Part shown: in pieces, positions 1-9,567 of the stretch
Layout: every line of letters starts with the position of its first letter
How positions within the stretch are numbered: position 1 is the stretch's first letter
Assembly: GCA_964459325.1 (NCBI GenBank)
Contig: CAYWKU010000003.1
Location: 124,001 to 188,000 of the forward strand
DNA from: CAYWKU01 sp964459325
Lineage (GTDB): Bacteria; RBG-13-61-14; CAYWKU01
Length of the DNA stretch: 64,000 bases
Reading direction: 5' to 3'
Notes under the pieces: model-generated
The model's input: only the letters and a program-made list of their open reading frames with translations
Databases searched by the model: none
Told to the model about the DNA's origin: nothing
Program-made: the position numbers and the translations under genes

Positions 1-2
1 AT

Positions 3-443
3 GTGATTACCCCGCTGGATGGCATACCGACGGTTCAGCTCGAATCCATAGCTGTAATCGATGCGCTGGCTGCACTTCGGGAGAATCCGCCTCATGCCCC
101 GTTCGACATGCTGACGGACCTTACGGCGGTGGATTGGCTCGATTATCCGGAAGCTGGTGACAGGTTCGAGATGGTATATCATCTCTGCTCCACCACTGCC
201 AACAAGAGGGTGAGGCTTAAATGTCGCCTGCCGGAGCTCAATCCCCGTATAAAATCGGCTATTTCGGTTTACAAGAGCGCTGAATGGATGGAGCGGGAGG
301 TCTGGGACCTGTTCGGAATAAGGTTCGACGGCCATCCCGACCTCCGAAGGATAATGCTGTGGCAGGATTATGAAGGCCATCCCCTGAGGAAAGACTACCC
401 GACGCGCGGCCGGCAACCGGTGGAGCGAACCCCGGAAACCTGA
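3..443 (+). CDS. nuoC: NADH-quinone oxidoreductase subunit C (5' end cut by window)
   Basis: Peripheral-arm subunit of respiratory complex I. The visible part has the 30-kDa subunit pattern: LTAVDWLDYPE near the start, then EREVWDLFGIRFDGHPDLRRIM and a GHPLRKDYP end. Family members normally have about 20-40 more residues before this point, and the frame is open to the window edge. The GTG at position 3 is therefore probably internal and the gene starts upstream. It opens a nuoC-D-E-F-G-H-I-J-K-L-M-N series on one strand; nuoA and nuoB would be expected just before the window. NuoD begins 5 bp downstream. Confidence 0.93.
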   Translation: MITPLDGIPTVQLESIAVIDALAALRENPPHAPFDMLTDLTAVDWLDYPEAGDRFEMVYHLCSTTANKRVRLKCRLPELNPRIKSAISVYKSAEWMEREVWDLFGIRFDGHPDLRRIMLWQDYEGHPLRKDYPTRGRQPVERTPET

Positions 444-448
444 GAATC

Positions 449-1642
449 ATGAGTAATTTGCAGAACATACGTCCCGAAGAAGGGCGAATGGTCTTGAATA
501 TAGGGCCAAGTCACCCGGCCACCCACGGTGCGTTGCAGATAATCGTGGAGCTGGAGGGGGAGAAGATAGTGCGGGCCGACCCCATTATCGGGTATCTGCA
601 CAGGGGCGTGGAAAAGCTCGCGGAAAACCTTACTTATCACCAGTTTATAACTTACACCGACCGCCTGAACTATGTTTCCAGCTTCCTCAATAACGTCGGA
701 TACGTCATGGCGGTGGAAAAGCTTCTCGGCCTGGAGGTACCCAAAAGGGCTCAGGTAATCCGGGTCATATTGAGCGAAATGTCCCGGATAATGGACCATA
801 CGGTCTGCCTGGGCACTAATGTGTTGGATATCGGAGCGTTTACGGTCTTTCTTTACCTCTTTAATATACGGGAAAAAGCCTACGACATTCTGGAGTCGGT
901 TTGCGGGGCGCGTTTGACCGTCAGCTATTGCCGCGCCGGCGGGGTGGCTTACGATGTTCCGAAAGGTTTTAAAGAAGCCTGTCTCGAATTCTGTGACCTT
1001 GCCGAGTCCACTTTGAAGGACATCGAGGGACTGCTGAACAAAAACCGCATCTTCAGGGACCGCACTATCGGAGTCGGGGCCATCAGCCAGGAGGAGGCCA
1101 TATCCTATGGATTTACCGGCCCTAACCTCCGGGCCACCGGCAAGCAGTGGGACATCAGGAAGGCTTTCCCTTACGCCACCTATGAAGAGTACGATTTCGA
1201 GATTCCCACTCACGACGGCGGCGACGTATGGGGCAGGTACTGGGTGCGACTGGAAGAAATAAGGCAAAGCTGCCGCATTATCCGTCAGGCTCTCGAAAAT
1301 ATGCCCTCCGGGAGGGTCTTGCCGGAAGATTTCAAGCACGTGTTGCCCGATAAGGATATGGTTTACGACACAATCGAGGGTGTAATTCATCATTTCGAGC
1401 AGATTATCCACGGCGTAAGGCCCCCGGAAGGCGAGGTTTACGCATCGGTGGAAGCCGCCAACGGCGAGCTGGGTTATTACATCGTGAGCGACGGCGGGCG
1501 CAGTCCCTACAGGCTCCGTATCAGGCCGCCGTGTTTCATATGTTACCAGGCTTTCGAGCAACTTATTAAGGGACACATGATACAGGACCTGATAGCCGTT
1601 CTGGGTTCCGTTAATATTATTGCAGGAGAACTGGACAGGTAA
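449..1642 (+). CDS. nuoD: NADH-quinone oxidoreductase subunit D
   Basis: The 49-kDa subunit of complex I, which forms the quinone pocket together with NuoB. It is 397 aa, normal for the family. Conserved blocks visible are GPSHPATHG near residue 20, the IGYLHRGVEKL segment, and the C-terminal SVNIIAGELDR, which matches the usual D(I/V)xxGExDR ending. The gene is tightly packed: nuoC ends 5 bp upstream and nuoE begins 2 bp after the stop. It is separate from nuoC rather than fused, unlike in E. coli. Confidence 0.96.
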   Translation: MSNLQNIRPEEGRMVLNIGPSHPATHGALQIIVELEGEKIVRADPIIGYLHRGVEKLAENLTYHQFITYTDRLNYVSSFLNNVGYVMAVEKLLGLEVPKRAQVIRVILSEMSRIMDHTVCLGTNVLDIGAFTVFLYLFNIREKAYDILESVCGARLTVSYCRAGGVAYDVPKGFKEACLEFCDLAESTLKDIEGLLNKNRIFRDRTIGVGAISQEEAISYGFTGPNLRATGKQWDIRKAFPYATYEEYDFEIPTHDGGDVWGRYWVRLEEIRQSCRIIRQALENMPSGRVLPEDFKHVLPDKDMVYDTIEGVIHHFEQIIHGVRPPEGEVYASVEAANGELGYYIVSDGGRSPYRLRIRPPCFICYQAFEQLIKGHMIQDLIAVLGSVNIIAGELDR

Positions 1643-1644
1643 TC

Positions 1645-2112
1645 ATGGACTTTTCGGCCGAGGGCCAGAAGGAATTCCGGAAGATTCTGGACGACAGCGA
1701 AACCCGGCAGGGCGCTTTGATGATGAGCTTGCACCTGGCGCAGCGGGAGTTCGGCCACGTCAACCAGGAGGTGGAAGAATTGCTGGCCGAGAAGCTGGGC
1801 CTGACACTGGCTTACGTCCATGGCGTGGTGACTTTCTACTCCTATTTTCATACGGAGCCGGTAGGAAAGTACCTGCTCCAGTTCTGTTCGACGCTGCCGT
1901 GTGCCCTTCGGGGAAGCGAGGAGTTGCACGACCATGTTTGCAAGAAGCTGGGAATAAAAAGCGGGGAAACGACTTCCGACGGCAAGTTTACCGTTATCAA
2001 GGTCGAATGCCTCGGGAGTTGCGGCACGGCGCCGGTGGTGCAGGTGAACGAGGATTATCACGAAGATATGACCGTCGAGAAGCTGGATAAGCTTCTGGAT
2101 TCGTTGGAGTAA
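1645..2112 (+). CDS. nuoE: NADH-quinone oxidoreductase subunit E
   Basis: Thioredoxin-like 24-kDa subunit of the NADH dehydrogenase module, carrying the N1a [2Fe-2S] cluster. The ligand pattern is visible as CSTLPC near residue 92 and CLGSCG near residue 128. At 155 aa it has the usual length for a minimal NuoE. It starts with ATG 2 bp after nuoD and is followed by nuoF after 6 bp, so the two N-module genes are adjacent as usual. Confidence 0.95.
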   Translation: MDFSAEGQKEFRKILDDSETRQGALMMSLHLAQREFGHVNQEVEELLAEKLGLTLAYVHGVVTFYSYFHTEPVGKYLLQFCSTLPCALRGSEELHDHVCKKLGIKSGETTSDGKFTVIKVECLGSCGTAPVVQVNEDYHEDMTVEKLDKLLDSLE

Positions 2113-2118
2113 AGGCAA

Positions 2119-3393
2119 GTGGAGCCGATACTGCTGAAAAACATATCCAGCCCGGAACCCGTCTCCATCGGCAAGTACAACGACGGCAAGGGTTACGAGG
2201 GCCTGGAGAAGGCGCTTAACGAGTTCCAGCCTGCGGATGTTATCGGCACGGTAAAGGAAAGCGCCCTCCGGGGACGCGGCGGCGCGGGCTTCAGCGCCGG
2301 CATGAAGTGGGGCTTCATTCCCACCGATTACACCGGCCCCAAGTACGTGGCGTGCAACGCTGACGAGTCCGAGCCGGGCACTTTCAAGGACCGACAGATT
2401 ATCGAGTACGACCCTCACATGATGCTCGAGGGCATTGCAATCGCCTCATACGCGATAGGCGCCAAAAAGGCTTTCATATACATCCGGGGTGAGTTCGCCT
2501 ATGGGTATAAATGCATAATGAAGGCCATCGGGGAGGCTTACGAAAAGGGCATGTTGGGCAAAAACATCATGGGCAAGGGCTTCGACCTGGATATTTTCGT
2601 GGTGAGGGGAGGAGCAGCCTATATATGCGGCGAGGAAACCGGGCTCTTGAGTTCGGTGGAAGGGAAACGCGGTTATCCCAAGCTAAGGCCCCCCTTCCCG
2701 GCCAACGTCGGCGGTGGACTCAACGGCGAACCCACTATCATAAACAACGTGGAAACGCTGGCCTGCGTGCCACATATTATCAAAAACGGCGCCGACTGGT
2801 TCAAAAGCATTGGCCCGGAAAAGAGCCCGGGGCCGAAAATATTCGGCGTCAGCGGGCACGTCAAAAAGCCGGGAGTTTATGAGCTGCCCCTGGGCACACC
2901 GCTCAAGGAGATAATCTACGACCACGCCGGGGGAATGCTGCGGGATAACAATCTCAAGGCGGTTATCCCGGGAGGCTCCTCGTCACCGGTTCTTACCGCG
3001 GAGGAGGCCGAGGGCATCAACATGGATTTCGATTCCCTGATGGAAGTGGGCAGCATGCTCGGCTCCGGCGGCGTTATAGTGATGGACGAGACGGTTTGCA
3101 TGGTGGACGCGCTGTACAACCTGGAAAAGTTCTACGCCCATGAATCCTGCGGCCAGTGCACACCTTGCAGGCAGGGCGTGAAATGGATGAAGAACCTGGT
3201 GGGACATATCGAACATGGGCACGGCAAGGAGGGCGATGTCGACCTTCTACTGGACATTGCGGACAACATCGGCGGAAAGACCATCTGCCCCTTGGGGGAT
3301 GCCGCCGTGTTTCCCGTGCGCAGTTTCGTCAAGAAGTTCCGCGAGGAGTTCGAGGAGCACATCAGGCAGAAACGCTGCCCGATGAAAGGATAA
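2119..3393 (+). CDS. nuoF: NADH-quinone oxidoreductase subunit F
   Basis: The 51-kDa subunit that binds NADH and FMN and carries the N3 [4Fe-4S] cluster. The glycine-rich nucleotide loop GRGGAGFSAGMKW is near residue 55. The cluster ligands appear as ESCGQCTPCRQG plus the later TICPLGDA. Length (424 aa) is typical. The start is GTG, 6 bp after the nuoE stop. It forms the electron-input module with NuoE and NuoG. Confidence 0.96.
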   Translation: MEPILLKNISSPEPVSIGKYNDGKGYEGLEKALNEFQPADVIGTVKESALRGRGGAGFSAGMKWGFIPTDYTGPKYVACNADESEPGTFKDRQIIEYDPHMMLEGIAIASYAIGAKKAFIYIRGEFAYGYKCIMKAIGEAYEKGMLGKNIMGKGFDLDIFVVRGGAAYICGEETGLLSSVEGKRGYPKLRPPFPANVGGGLNGEPTIINNVETLACVPHIIKNGADWFKSIGPEKSPGPKIFGVSGHVKKPGVYELPLGTPLKEIIYDHAGGMLRDNNLKAVIPGGSSSPVLTAEEAEGINMDFDSLMEVGSMLGSGGVIVMDETVCMVDALYNLEKFYAHESCGQCTPCRQGVKWMKNLVGHIEHGHGKEGDVDLLLDIADNIGGKTICPLGDAAVFPVRSFVKKFREEFEEHIRQKRCPMKG

Positions 3394-3411
3394 GCGACGG
3401 AAGCAGGCATT

Positions 3412-5100
3412 ATGCCGAGTTTTACTTTAAATAACGTGGAAGTCCCCTTCGAGCAGGGCGAGACTATAATGCAGGCCGCGGACCGCGCCGGGATATTCAT
3501 CCCCCGGTTCTGCTACCACCCCGGCCTGAAAATAGAAGGCAACTGCCGCGTTTGCCTGGTGGAAATCGAGGGGATGAACAAGCTTGCCAGCGCCTGCTCC
3601 ACCCAGCCCCGCGACGGAATGGTGGTAAGCACGCAGACCGAGGCCGTTAAGAAAGCGGTGGCGGGAGTGCTCGAGTTCATCCTTACCGACCATCCGGTCG
3701 ATTGCCCCATTTGTGACCAGGCCGGAGAATGCGACCTGCAGGACTTTGCCTATCTATACGGTAAGGCCGAGCGGAGATATTACTGGGAGAAGTCGAACAA
3801 AGCTAAGAAGAAAGTTATCGGCCCTACGATTATTCTCGACCAGGAGCGGTGTATAAGGTGCTCGCGGTGCATACGCTTTCTCAGGGATTTTACCGGCACC
3901 GGCGAGTTGAGTTTCATGATGCGCGGAGCTAATACTTTTGTTGATATTTATCCGGGTGTGCCGGTGGAGAATAATTACAGCGGCAACCTGGCGGATATAT
4001 GCCCGGTGGGAGCGTTGACCGCCCGCGACTTCAGGTTCCAGGCCCGGGCGTGGGATTTGGACAGGTGCGAGAGCGTCTGCCCCGCATGTTCAACCGGATG
4101 CAATATTTGTATCGATACCATCGGCCGAAAAGTATACAAGCTGAGTTATCAGGTTTACCGAATAAGGGCGCGTGCGAATCCCGAGGTTAATGGCCACTTT
4201 ATTTGTGACCGGGGCAGGTTCGATTACAAGTGGCTGAACAGCGACCAGCGGATGTGGGCTTCCTCCACCGGTCACGGCGACCACATGGACGTCATCCGCA
4301 CTTCCGCCGCGGTGGAACAGGCGGCGGCGGCCTTGAGAAAGGTGGCGGAGCAGCACGGCCCCGAGAGCGTTGCCGGCATCGGGTCGGCGTGGTGCACCAA
4401 CGAGGAAAACTGGCTGCTCAAAAAGCTCATCCGGGACGAGATTGGCAGCCCGAACCTGGATTTTGTGGGCGGCCACGGCGACGTTTCGGAGCTGGAAGAC
4501 AACATCCTGCTGCGCAAAGATAAAAACCCGAATTCGCGGGGGTGCCGGGACATCGGAATGATACCGCCGGAGGAAGGCCGCGACCTGGAGGGCATAATCT
4601 CGGCGGTAAACTCCGGCGACATCAAAGCGCTGGTAGTAATAAGCGTGGGGCACAAGGCGCCGGAAGACCTTCGCTCTCAATTGGCGGGAGCCCTTGCAAA
4701 GGCCGAAGTCGGCGTGCTCATCGATTGCATGAGCACTGACATGACGAAAAGCGCCGACTGGGCGCTGGCTTCGGTGGCTTACGCGGAAACTCACGGCACT
4801 TTCACCAACTACGCCGGGCGTATTCAAAGGATTAAGCCCACCATGCCCCTCGGGGGTGAGACCCGGCCCGGGTGGGAGTTGTTGAGAGACATACTCGAAA
4901 ATTTGGGCGCGAAGGCCGATTACCCGAGCGCGTGGTCGGTTACCCGGGAAATATTGGAAAAAACGCCGGCATACGCCGGGATAACGCTCCAGGATATAGG
5001 CCCTCAGGGCGCCGCGCCTCCCTCTCCTGAAAAGGAGGAGAAGTCTGAGGCCGAGGCGGAAGAAGGTTCTGAGGAAGAAACGAAGGACTCCGGAGAATAG
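3412..5100 (+). CDS. nuoG: NADH-quinone oxidoreductase subunit G, short form
   Basis: The 75-kDa subunit of complex I. The N-terminal [2Fe-2S] ferredoxin domain (CYHPG...CRVCLVEIEG), the His-Cys cluster segment (HPVDCPICDQAGECDLQD) and the CIRCSRCIRF/CPVGAL cluster are all present. A further CPACSTGC plus a later C in GHFICDRGRF gives ligands for the extra N7 cluster. The molybdopterin-like C-terminal domain is short: the protein is 562 aa, against roughly 780-900 in classical NuoG. It ends in an unusual tail of about 35 residues rich in Glu, Ser and Pro. The function call is firm; the compact C-terminus is the odd feature. Confidence 0.93.
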   Translation: MPSFTLNNVEVPFEQGETIMQAADRAGIFIPRFCYHPGLKIEGNCRVCLVEIEGMNKLASACSTQPRDGMVVSTQTEAVKKAVAGVLEFILTDHPVDCPICDQAGECDLQDFAYLYGKAERRYYWEKSNKAKKKVIGPTIILDQERCIRCSRCIRFLRDFTGTGELSFMMRGANTFVDIYPGVPVENNYSGNLADICPVGALTARDFRFQARAWDLDRCESVCPACSTGCNICIDTIGRKVYKLSYQVYRIRARANPEVNGHFICDRGRFDYKWLNSDQRMWASSTGHGDHMDVIRTSAAVEQAAAALRKVAEQHGPESVAGIGSAWCTNEENWLLKKLIRDEIGSPNLDFVGGHGDVSELEDNILLRKDKNPNSRGCRDIGMIPPEEGRDLEGIISAVNSGDIKALVVISVGHKAPEDLRSQLAGALAKAEVGVLIDCMSTDMTKSADWALASVAYAETHGTFTNYAGRIQRIKPTMPLGGETRPGWELLRDILENLGAKADYPSAWSVTREILEKTPAYAGITLQDIGPQGAAPPSPEKEEKSEAEAEEGSEEETKDSGE

Positions 5101-5102
5101 TT

Positions 5103-6206
5103 GTGGATTTCTGGTCGGTACTCATAAATATTGTAAAGGCTCTGCTGATTGTGGTAGCGGTTATTTCCGTGGTGCCGATACTGGTGTGGTTCGAGCGCCG
5201 GGGCGCGGGATGGATGCAGAACCGGCGCGGCCCGAATCGCATTTTGAGGGGCAAGATTCTGGGACTGTTGTTCCCGCTGGCGGACGCGATAAAGTTCGCA
5301 TTCAAGGAAGACATCATTCCGGACGAAGCCAACCGTTTTTATTACATGCTGGCGCCGCTGGTGATGATAGTTACCGCGGTCATGGCGTTTGCGGTTATAC
5401 CTTTCGCGCCCACCGAAGCCATGGCGGGCGTGGCCATAGAGCTTCCGCCGAAGATATACGGGGTGCCGGTGCCTTTCATGGCGGCGCCTATAGATATAGG
5501 TATTCTTTACATTTTTGCCGTGTTGGGTTTGGGCGTATACGGCATTGTAATGGCAGGATGGGCCTCCAATTCCAACTACGCCATGCTGGGGGCTTTGAGG
5601 TCCACCGCCCAGATGATAAGCTACGAAATCAGCCTCGCCCTTTCTATTGTAGGCGTGCTGATGATGGCCGGCACCGTGGACCTTAACCGGATAGTGGTGC
5701 AACAGTCACACGGCGTGTGGTACGTCCTGCCGCAGATACTGGGTTTCATTGTCTTCATAACCGCCGTGTTTGCCGAATCCAACCGGTTGCCGTTCGATTT
5801 GCCGGAGGGTGAAAGCGAAATTGTCGCGGGTTATCACGTTGAATACGGCAGCATGAAGTTCATGCTCTTTTACTTCGCCGAGTACATCGCAATGGTAACC
5901 AGCAGCATGTTGATAGTTACCCTTTACTTCGGTGGATGGAGCATCCCGGGCATCGAACATATTATTAACTGGGTCGGCAATGCGTTTACCGGTCTACTGG
6001 GAGCCACGGGGGCATCTTTTGTGGCCAACCTGGTGCCGATTGGTATATTTTTCCTGAAAGCGGCGTTTTTCATGATATTGTTCGTGTGGGTGCGGTGGAC
6101 GCTTCCGAGGTTCAGGTATGACCAGTTAATGCGCCTGGGCTGGAAGGTGTTGCTGCCCCTGGCGTTGTTGAACATCGTATTAACCGGATTTTTTATGGCG
6201 CTGTAG
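5103..6206 (+). CDS. nuoH: NADH-quinone oxidoreductase subunit H
   Basis: Membrane subunit at the interface of the quinone site and the proton-pumping arm. The family signatures WFERRGAGWMQNRRGPN near residue 30 and ESNRLPFDLPEGESEIVAGYHVEY near residue 225 are clear. At least seven hydrophobic segments follow. Length (367 aa) is normal. The GTG start lies 2 bp after the nuoG stop. It begins the membrane-module part of the operon. Confidence 0.96.
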   Translation: MDFWSVLINIVKALLIVVAVISVVPILVWFERRGAGWMQNRRGPNRILRGKILGLLFPLADAIKFAFKEDIIPDEANRFYYMLAPLVMIVTAVMAFAVIPFAPTEAMAGVAIELPPKIYGVPVPFMAAPIDIGILYIFAVLGLGVYGIVMAGWASNSNYAMLGALRSTAQMISYEISLALSIVGVLMMAGTVDLNRIVVQQSHGVWYVLPQILGFIVFITAVFAESNRLPFDLPEGESEIVAGYHVEYGSMKFMLFYFAEYIAMVTSSMLIVTLYFGGWSIPGIEHIINWVGNAFTGLLGATGASFVANLVPIGIFFLKAAFFMILFVWVRWTLPRFRYDQLMRLGWKVLLPLALLNIVLTGFFMAL

Positions 6207-6242
6207 ATTTTTGAGGAAGCGAAAGGCTGATTATAAGAGCTG

Positions 6243-6764
6243 ATGGCTGCTAAACCGAAATATACGCTGAGCGAGCGGATTTACCTGGTGGAGATACTCA
6301 GGGGCTTGAGTATTACCGCGCGCCATTTCTTCCGCTCCCTTCGCGGCATGTTCCGGGGCAAAGAGCCCAACGAGGACATGTGGACGCTTCAGTACCCCGA
6401 GGTGAAGTGGACTCCATATGAAAGATACAGGGGCGCTCACCGGCTGAACAAGGATGAAAACGGCCACATAAAATGCGTGGCGTGTTTCATGTGCTCCACC
6501 GTGTGCCCTACCCAGTGTATAACCATAGAAGCGGAAGAAGAGCCGGAAGATGAGGGATACGGGTGGAAGGAAAAGAAGCCGCGCTCGTTCAGGATAAACA
6601 TGCTCAGGTGCATGTTCTGCGGCTTCTGTGTGGAAGCTTGCCCGAAAGACGCCATCAGCATGACGCGCGATTACGAGTTGGCCGAGTATACCAGGGACGA
6701 CGAGATTTACGACAAGGAGAGGCTATTGGCGAACTTTGACCGATATAAGAAGGGGGAGATCTGA
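6243..6764 (+). CDS. nuoI: NADH-quinone oxidoreductase subunit I
   Basis: The 23-kDa subunit carrying two [4Fe-4S] clusters (N6a, N6b) that pass electrons toward the quinone. Both ferredoxin motifs are intact: CVACFMCSTVCPTQC near residue 79 and CMFCGFCVEACPKDAI near residue 123. The linker between them is acidic. Length is 173 aa. It follows nuoH after a 36-bp gap, and nuoJ starts 4 bp past its stop. Confidence 0.96.
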   Translation: MAAKPKYTLSERIYLVEILRGLSITARHFFRSLRGMFRGKEPNEDMWTLQYPEVKWTPYERYRGAHRLNKDENGHIKCVACFMCSTVCPTQCITIEAEEEPEDEGYGWKEKKPRSFRINMLRCMFCGFCVEACPKDAISMTRDYELAEYTRDDEIYDKERLLANFDRYKKGEI

Positions 6765-6768
6765 GGCC

Positions 6769-7269
6769 ATGGCCGAATTTGTGGCATTCTACGCCTTCGG
6801 CGGACTGGCGGTGATTTTCTCCCTGCTGATGATTACCAGGCGAAATCCTGTGAGCAGCGCCTGGAGCCTGGTGGTGGTAATGGTGTCGCTGGCGGCGCTT
6901 TTCGTCACATTGTCCGCCACTTTCGTGGCCGCCATGCAGGTGATAGTGTACGCGGGCGCCATCATGGTGCTGTTCCTGTTCGTGGTTATGCTTTTGAACC
7001 TTTCGGAATCCGAGTTGGGCAGTCCCAAGGTTACCGGCCTGAAGATACTTGGAGGACTGTTGGCTTTCGGGCTGGTAATAGAGTTTCTGGTTATGGCTTT
7101 TATTCCCGAAGAGGTGGAGGTCGCTGTGGCTGAAAATTTCGGCCAGGTGGCCCCGGTGGCCAGGGAATTATTCAGCACCTACGTGCTTCCGTTTGAAGTT
7201 GCCGGCGTGCTTTTGCTGGCGGCCATAGTGGGAGCGATGGTGCTGGCGGGAAGGAACAAGCAAGAATGA
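6769..7269 (+). CDS. nuoJ: NADH-quinone oxidoreductase subunit J
   Basis: Small membrane subunit of complex I, 166 aa, with about five hydrophobic segments. The family segment VIVYAGAIMVLFLFVVMLLNL is visible near residue 60. I place the start at the ATG at 6769, preceded by the purine-rich AGGGGGAGAT. The open frame continues upstream, but that stretch overlaps nuoI and is not hydrophobic. The stop overlaps the nuoK start (ATGA). Confidence 0.93.
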   Translation: MAEFVAFYAFGGLAVIFSLLMITRRNPVSSAWSLVVVMVSLAALFVTLSATFVAAMQVIVYAGAIMVLFLFVVMLLNLSESELGSPKVTGLKILGGLLAFGLVIEFLVMAFIPEEVEVAVAENFGQVAPVARELFSTYVLPFEVAGVLLLAAIVGAMVLAGRNKQE

Positions 7270-7571
7270 CGGTACCTTTGAGCCATTACCTGGTATTGGC
7301 CAGTATACTTTTCCTGTTCGGCGCCGTGGGAGTGTTTTCCCGCAGGAACGCTCTGGTGATATTCATGTGCGTCGAGCTGATGCTCAACGCGGTGAATCTG
7401 GCTATAATCGCCATCAGCCGCAACCTGGGCGACATGGGAGGTCACGTTTTCGTTTTTATGGTCATGACGGTGGCCGCCGCGGAGGCTGCGGTGGGCCTGG
7501 CCATAATACTGTTGATATTCAGAAACCGCGGCACTATTAACGCGGACGAGATAAGGTTGCTTAAGTGGTGA
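7266..7571 (+). CDS. nuoK: NADH-quinone oxidoreductase subunit K
   Basis: Antiporter-like small subunit with three transmembrane helices, 101 aa as usual. Conserved features are the glutamate in MCVELMLNAVNL and the FVFMVMTVAAAEAAVGLAI helix with the second membrane glutamate. It overlaps nuoJ by 4 bp, so the two are probably translationally coupled. NuoL begins 4 bp downstream. Confidence 0.96.
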   Translation: MTVPLSHYLVLASILFLFGAVGVFSRRNALVIFMCVELMLNAVNLAIIAISRNLGDMGGHVFVFMVMTVAAAEAAVGLAIILLIFRNRGTINADEIRLLKW

Positions 7572-7575
7572 TGGT

Positions 7576-9555
7576 ATGATTGCGGAATACGCAAGCTGGC
7601 TCTGGTTGATTCCCCTCCTGCCCTTGTTGGGAGCGGGGATTAACAAAGTAATAGGTGCGAAAGCGCCGAGGCCTTTCGTGCATTGGCTGGCGTGCCTGAC
7701 GATATTGGGGTCATTCCTTATAACCCTTTACTACGCGCTCGCCCATGTCGCCGGCATGGAAGGTGACCACGTCCTCATCAACGACGTGTTTACCTGGCTG
7801 CAGGCGGGCGACCTGACGGCGAAAGCGTCGTTTCAACTGGACCGCCTGAGCACGGTCATGGCCCTGGTTGTCAGCGGCGTGAGCTTTGTGATTCACGTTT
7901 ACAGCATCGGGTACATGCACGACGACCCCCGCTACGCCGATTATTTCTGCTATTTGAATCTTTTCGCCGGCGCCATGTTGATACTGGTGCTGGGCTCCAA
8001 CCTTCCCCTGATGTTCATCGGCTGGGAAGGAGTCGGGCTGTGCTCATACCTGTTGATAGGTTTCTGGTTTGAAGACGAGGACAAGGCAAAGGCGGGCAAG
8101 AAGGCGTTCATAGTCAATCGAATCGGCGACTTCGGTTTCCTGATAGGCATATTCGCCCTGTTCTTTTTTATCGGCAAATTGGATTTTCTGGGCATCCAGC
8201 ACGCCATCGAGCACGGCGGGGCCGGGGAGGTTTTGAAGGCGGGTTGGTTCAGCCTCGGCGGGCTGGGCACGCCGATGGTGGTTACCGTCATTTGTCTGTG
8301 TTTGTTCCTGGGAGCGGTGGGCAAGAGCGCCCAGCTACCGCTTTACGTGTGGCTGCCCGACGCCATGGCCGGTCCCACGCCCGTCAGCGCGTTGATACAC
8401 GCTGCTACCATGGTGACCGCCGGGGTGTACATGGTGGCCCGGTTGAACTTTTTGTTTGCGCTCAGCACTACCGCCTGCACGGTTGTGGCGGTGGTTGGCG
8501 CGATAACGGCGCTTTATTCGGCGACCATCGCCGTTACTCAGAACGATATAAAGAAAGTGCTTGCATACTCCACCGTCAGCCAGCTCGGCTACATGTTTGT
8601 GGGAGTGGGAGTTCTGGCATACAGCGCGGGCATTTTCCACCTGATGACGCACGCTTTCTTCAAGGCGTGCCTGTTCCTCGGCTCGGGCAGCGTGATTCAC
8701 GCCATGGGGGGCGAGCAGGATATGCGCCGCATGGGCGGTCTGAAGAAGTACATGCCTCATACTTACTGGACGTTCCTGTTTGCAACCATCGCCATTGCGG
8801 GTATCCCCCCATTCAGCGGCTTTTTCAGCAAGGACGAGATCATGTGGAAGGCCTGGGCCCACGGCCACCCGGCAGTGTGGGCTCTGTGCTGGCTGGGAGC
8901 CGGCGTGACAGCGTTTTACATGTTCCGCTTGCTGTTTATGACCTTCCACGGCAAATGCCGCGCCGATGAGGAGACAAAGCATCATTTGCACGAAAGTCCT
9001 CCCTCAATGCTCAGTGCTTTAATTATACTGGGTATACTTTCCCTGGTAGGAGGCTTTATAGGGGTGCCGGCGATATTCGGAGGCGCCAACCGGTTTGAGC
9101 ATTTCCTGGAGCCGATGTTCGAGGCAGCCGGACCGGTACTGGCTCACGCGGGCGAGCATTCTCACGCCGAGGAGTGGGTGATGGTGCTCCTGTCGGTGGG
9201 CATTGCCGCGGTTGGGGTATTGTTTGGTTATATCCTTTACATTTCCAGGAAGGATGTGCCTTCTAAGGTGGCGGATACAATATCGCCCCTGTACAAACTC
9301 AGCCTTAACAAGTATTACGTCGATGAGATATACGAAGCCGGTATTATAAAGCCCATTCACAGGACGTCGGACTTTTTCCTGTGGCGATTTTTCGACGTGT
9401 GGATAATAGACGGCGCGGTGAACGGCACGGCGCGGTTGTTCCGGGACGTGATGGGTGAAGGATTGCGGCGCGTGCAGAGCGGCGTCGTGAACTCGTACGC
9501 GGTCTATTTTCTCCTGGGAGTGCTTTTAATCCTGGGGTACGTTCTCTGGCCCTAG
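7576..9555 (+). CDS. nuoL: NADH-quinone oxidoreductase subunit L
   Basis: Distal antiporter-like proton-pumping subunit with the long lateral helix. It is 659 aa with about 15-16 hydrophobic segments. Signatures are NLPLMFIGWEGVGLCSYLLIGFW near residue 147, the proton_antipo_M block KSAQLPLYVWLPDAMAGPTPVSALIHAATMV, and FFSKDEI. The C-terminal amphipathic extension that lies along the membrane arm is present (residues about 560-659). It is first of the L-M-N antiporter trio. Confidence 0.96.
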   Translation: MIAEYASWLWLIPLLPLLGAGINKVIGAKAPRPFVHWLACLTILGSFLITLYYALAHVAGMEGDHVLINDVFTWLQAGDLTAKASFQLDRLSTVMALVVSGVSFVIHVYSIGYMHDDPRYADYFCYLNLFAGAMLILVLGSNLPLMFIGWEGVGLCSYLLIGFWFEDEDKAKAGKKAFIVNRIGDFGFLIGIFALFFFIGKLDFLGIQHAIEHGGAGEVLKAGWFSLGGLGTPMVVTVICLCLFLGAVGKSAQLPLYVWLPDAMAGPTPVSALIHAATMVTAGVYMVARLNFLFALSTTACTVVAVVGAITALYSATIAVTQNDIKKVLAYSTVSQLGYMFVGVGVLAYSAGIFHLMTHAFFKACLFLGSGSVIHAMGGEQDMRRMGGLKKYMPHTYWTFLFATIAIAGIPPFSGFFSKDEIMWKAWAHGHPAVWALCWLGAGVTAFYMFRLLFMTFHGKCRADEETKHHLHESPPSMLSALIILGILSLVGGFIGVPAIFGGANRFEHFLEPMFEAAGPVLAHAGEHSHAEEWVMVLLSVGIAAVGVLFGYILYISRKDVPSKVADTISPLYKLSLNKYYVDEIYEAGIIKPIHRTSDFFLWRFFDVWIIDGAVNGTARLFRDVMGEGLRRVQSGVVNSYAVYFLLGVLLILGYVLWP

Positions 9556-9567
9556 GGAGAAAGAGAT

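Noticed and set aside
395..1576. A 393-codon minus-strand frame opposite nuoD
   Set aside because: NuoD on the plus strand is unmistakable and the minus frame has no recognisable domain or ribosome binding site.
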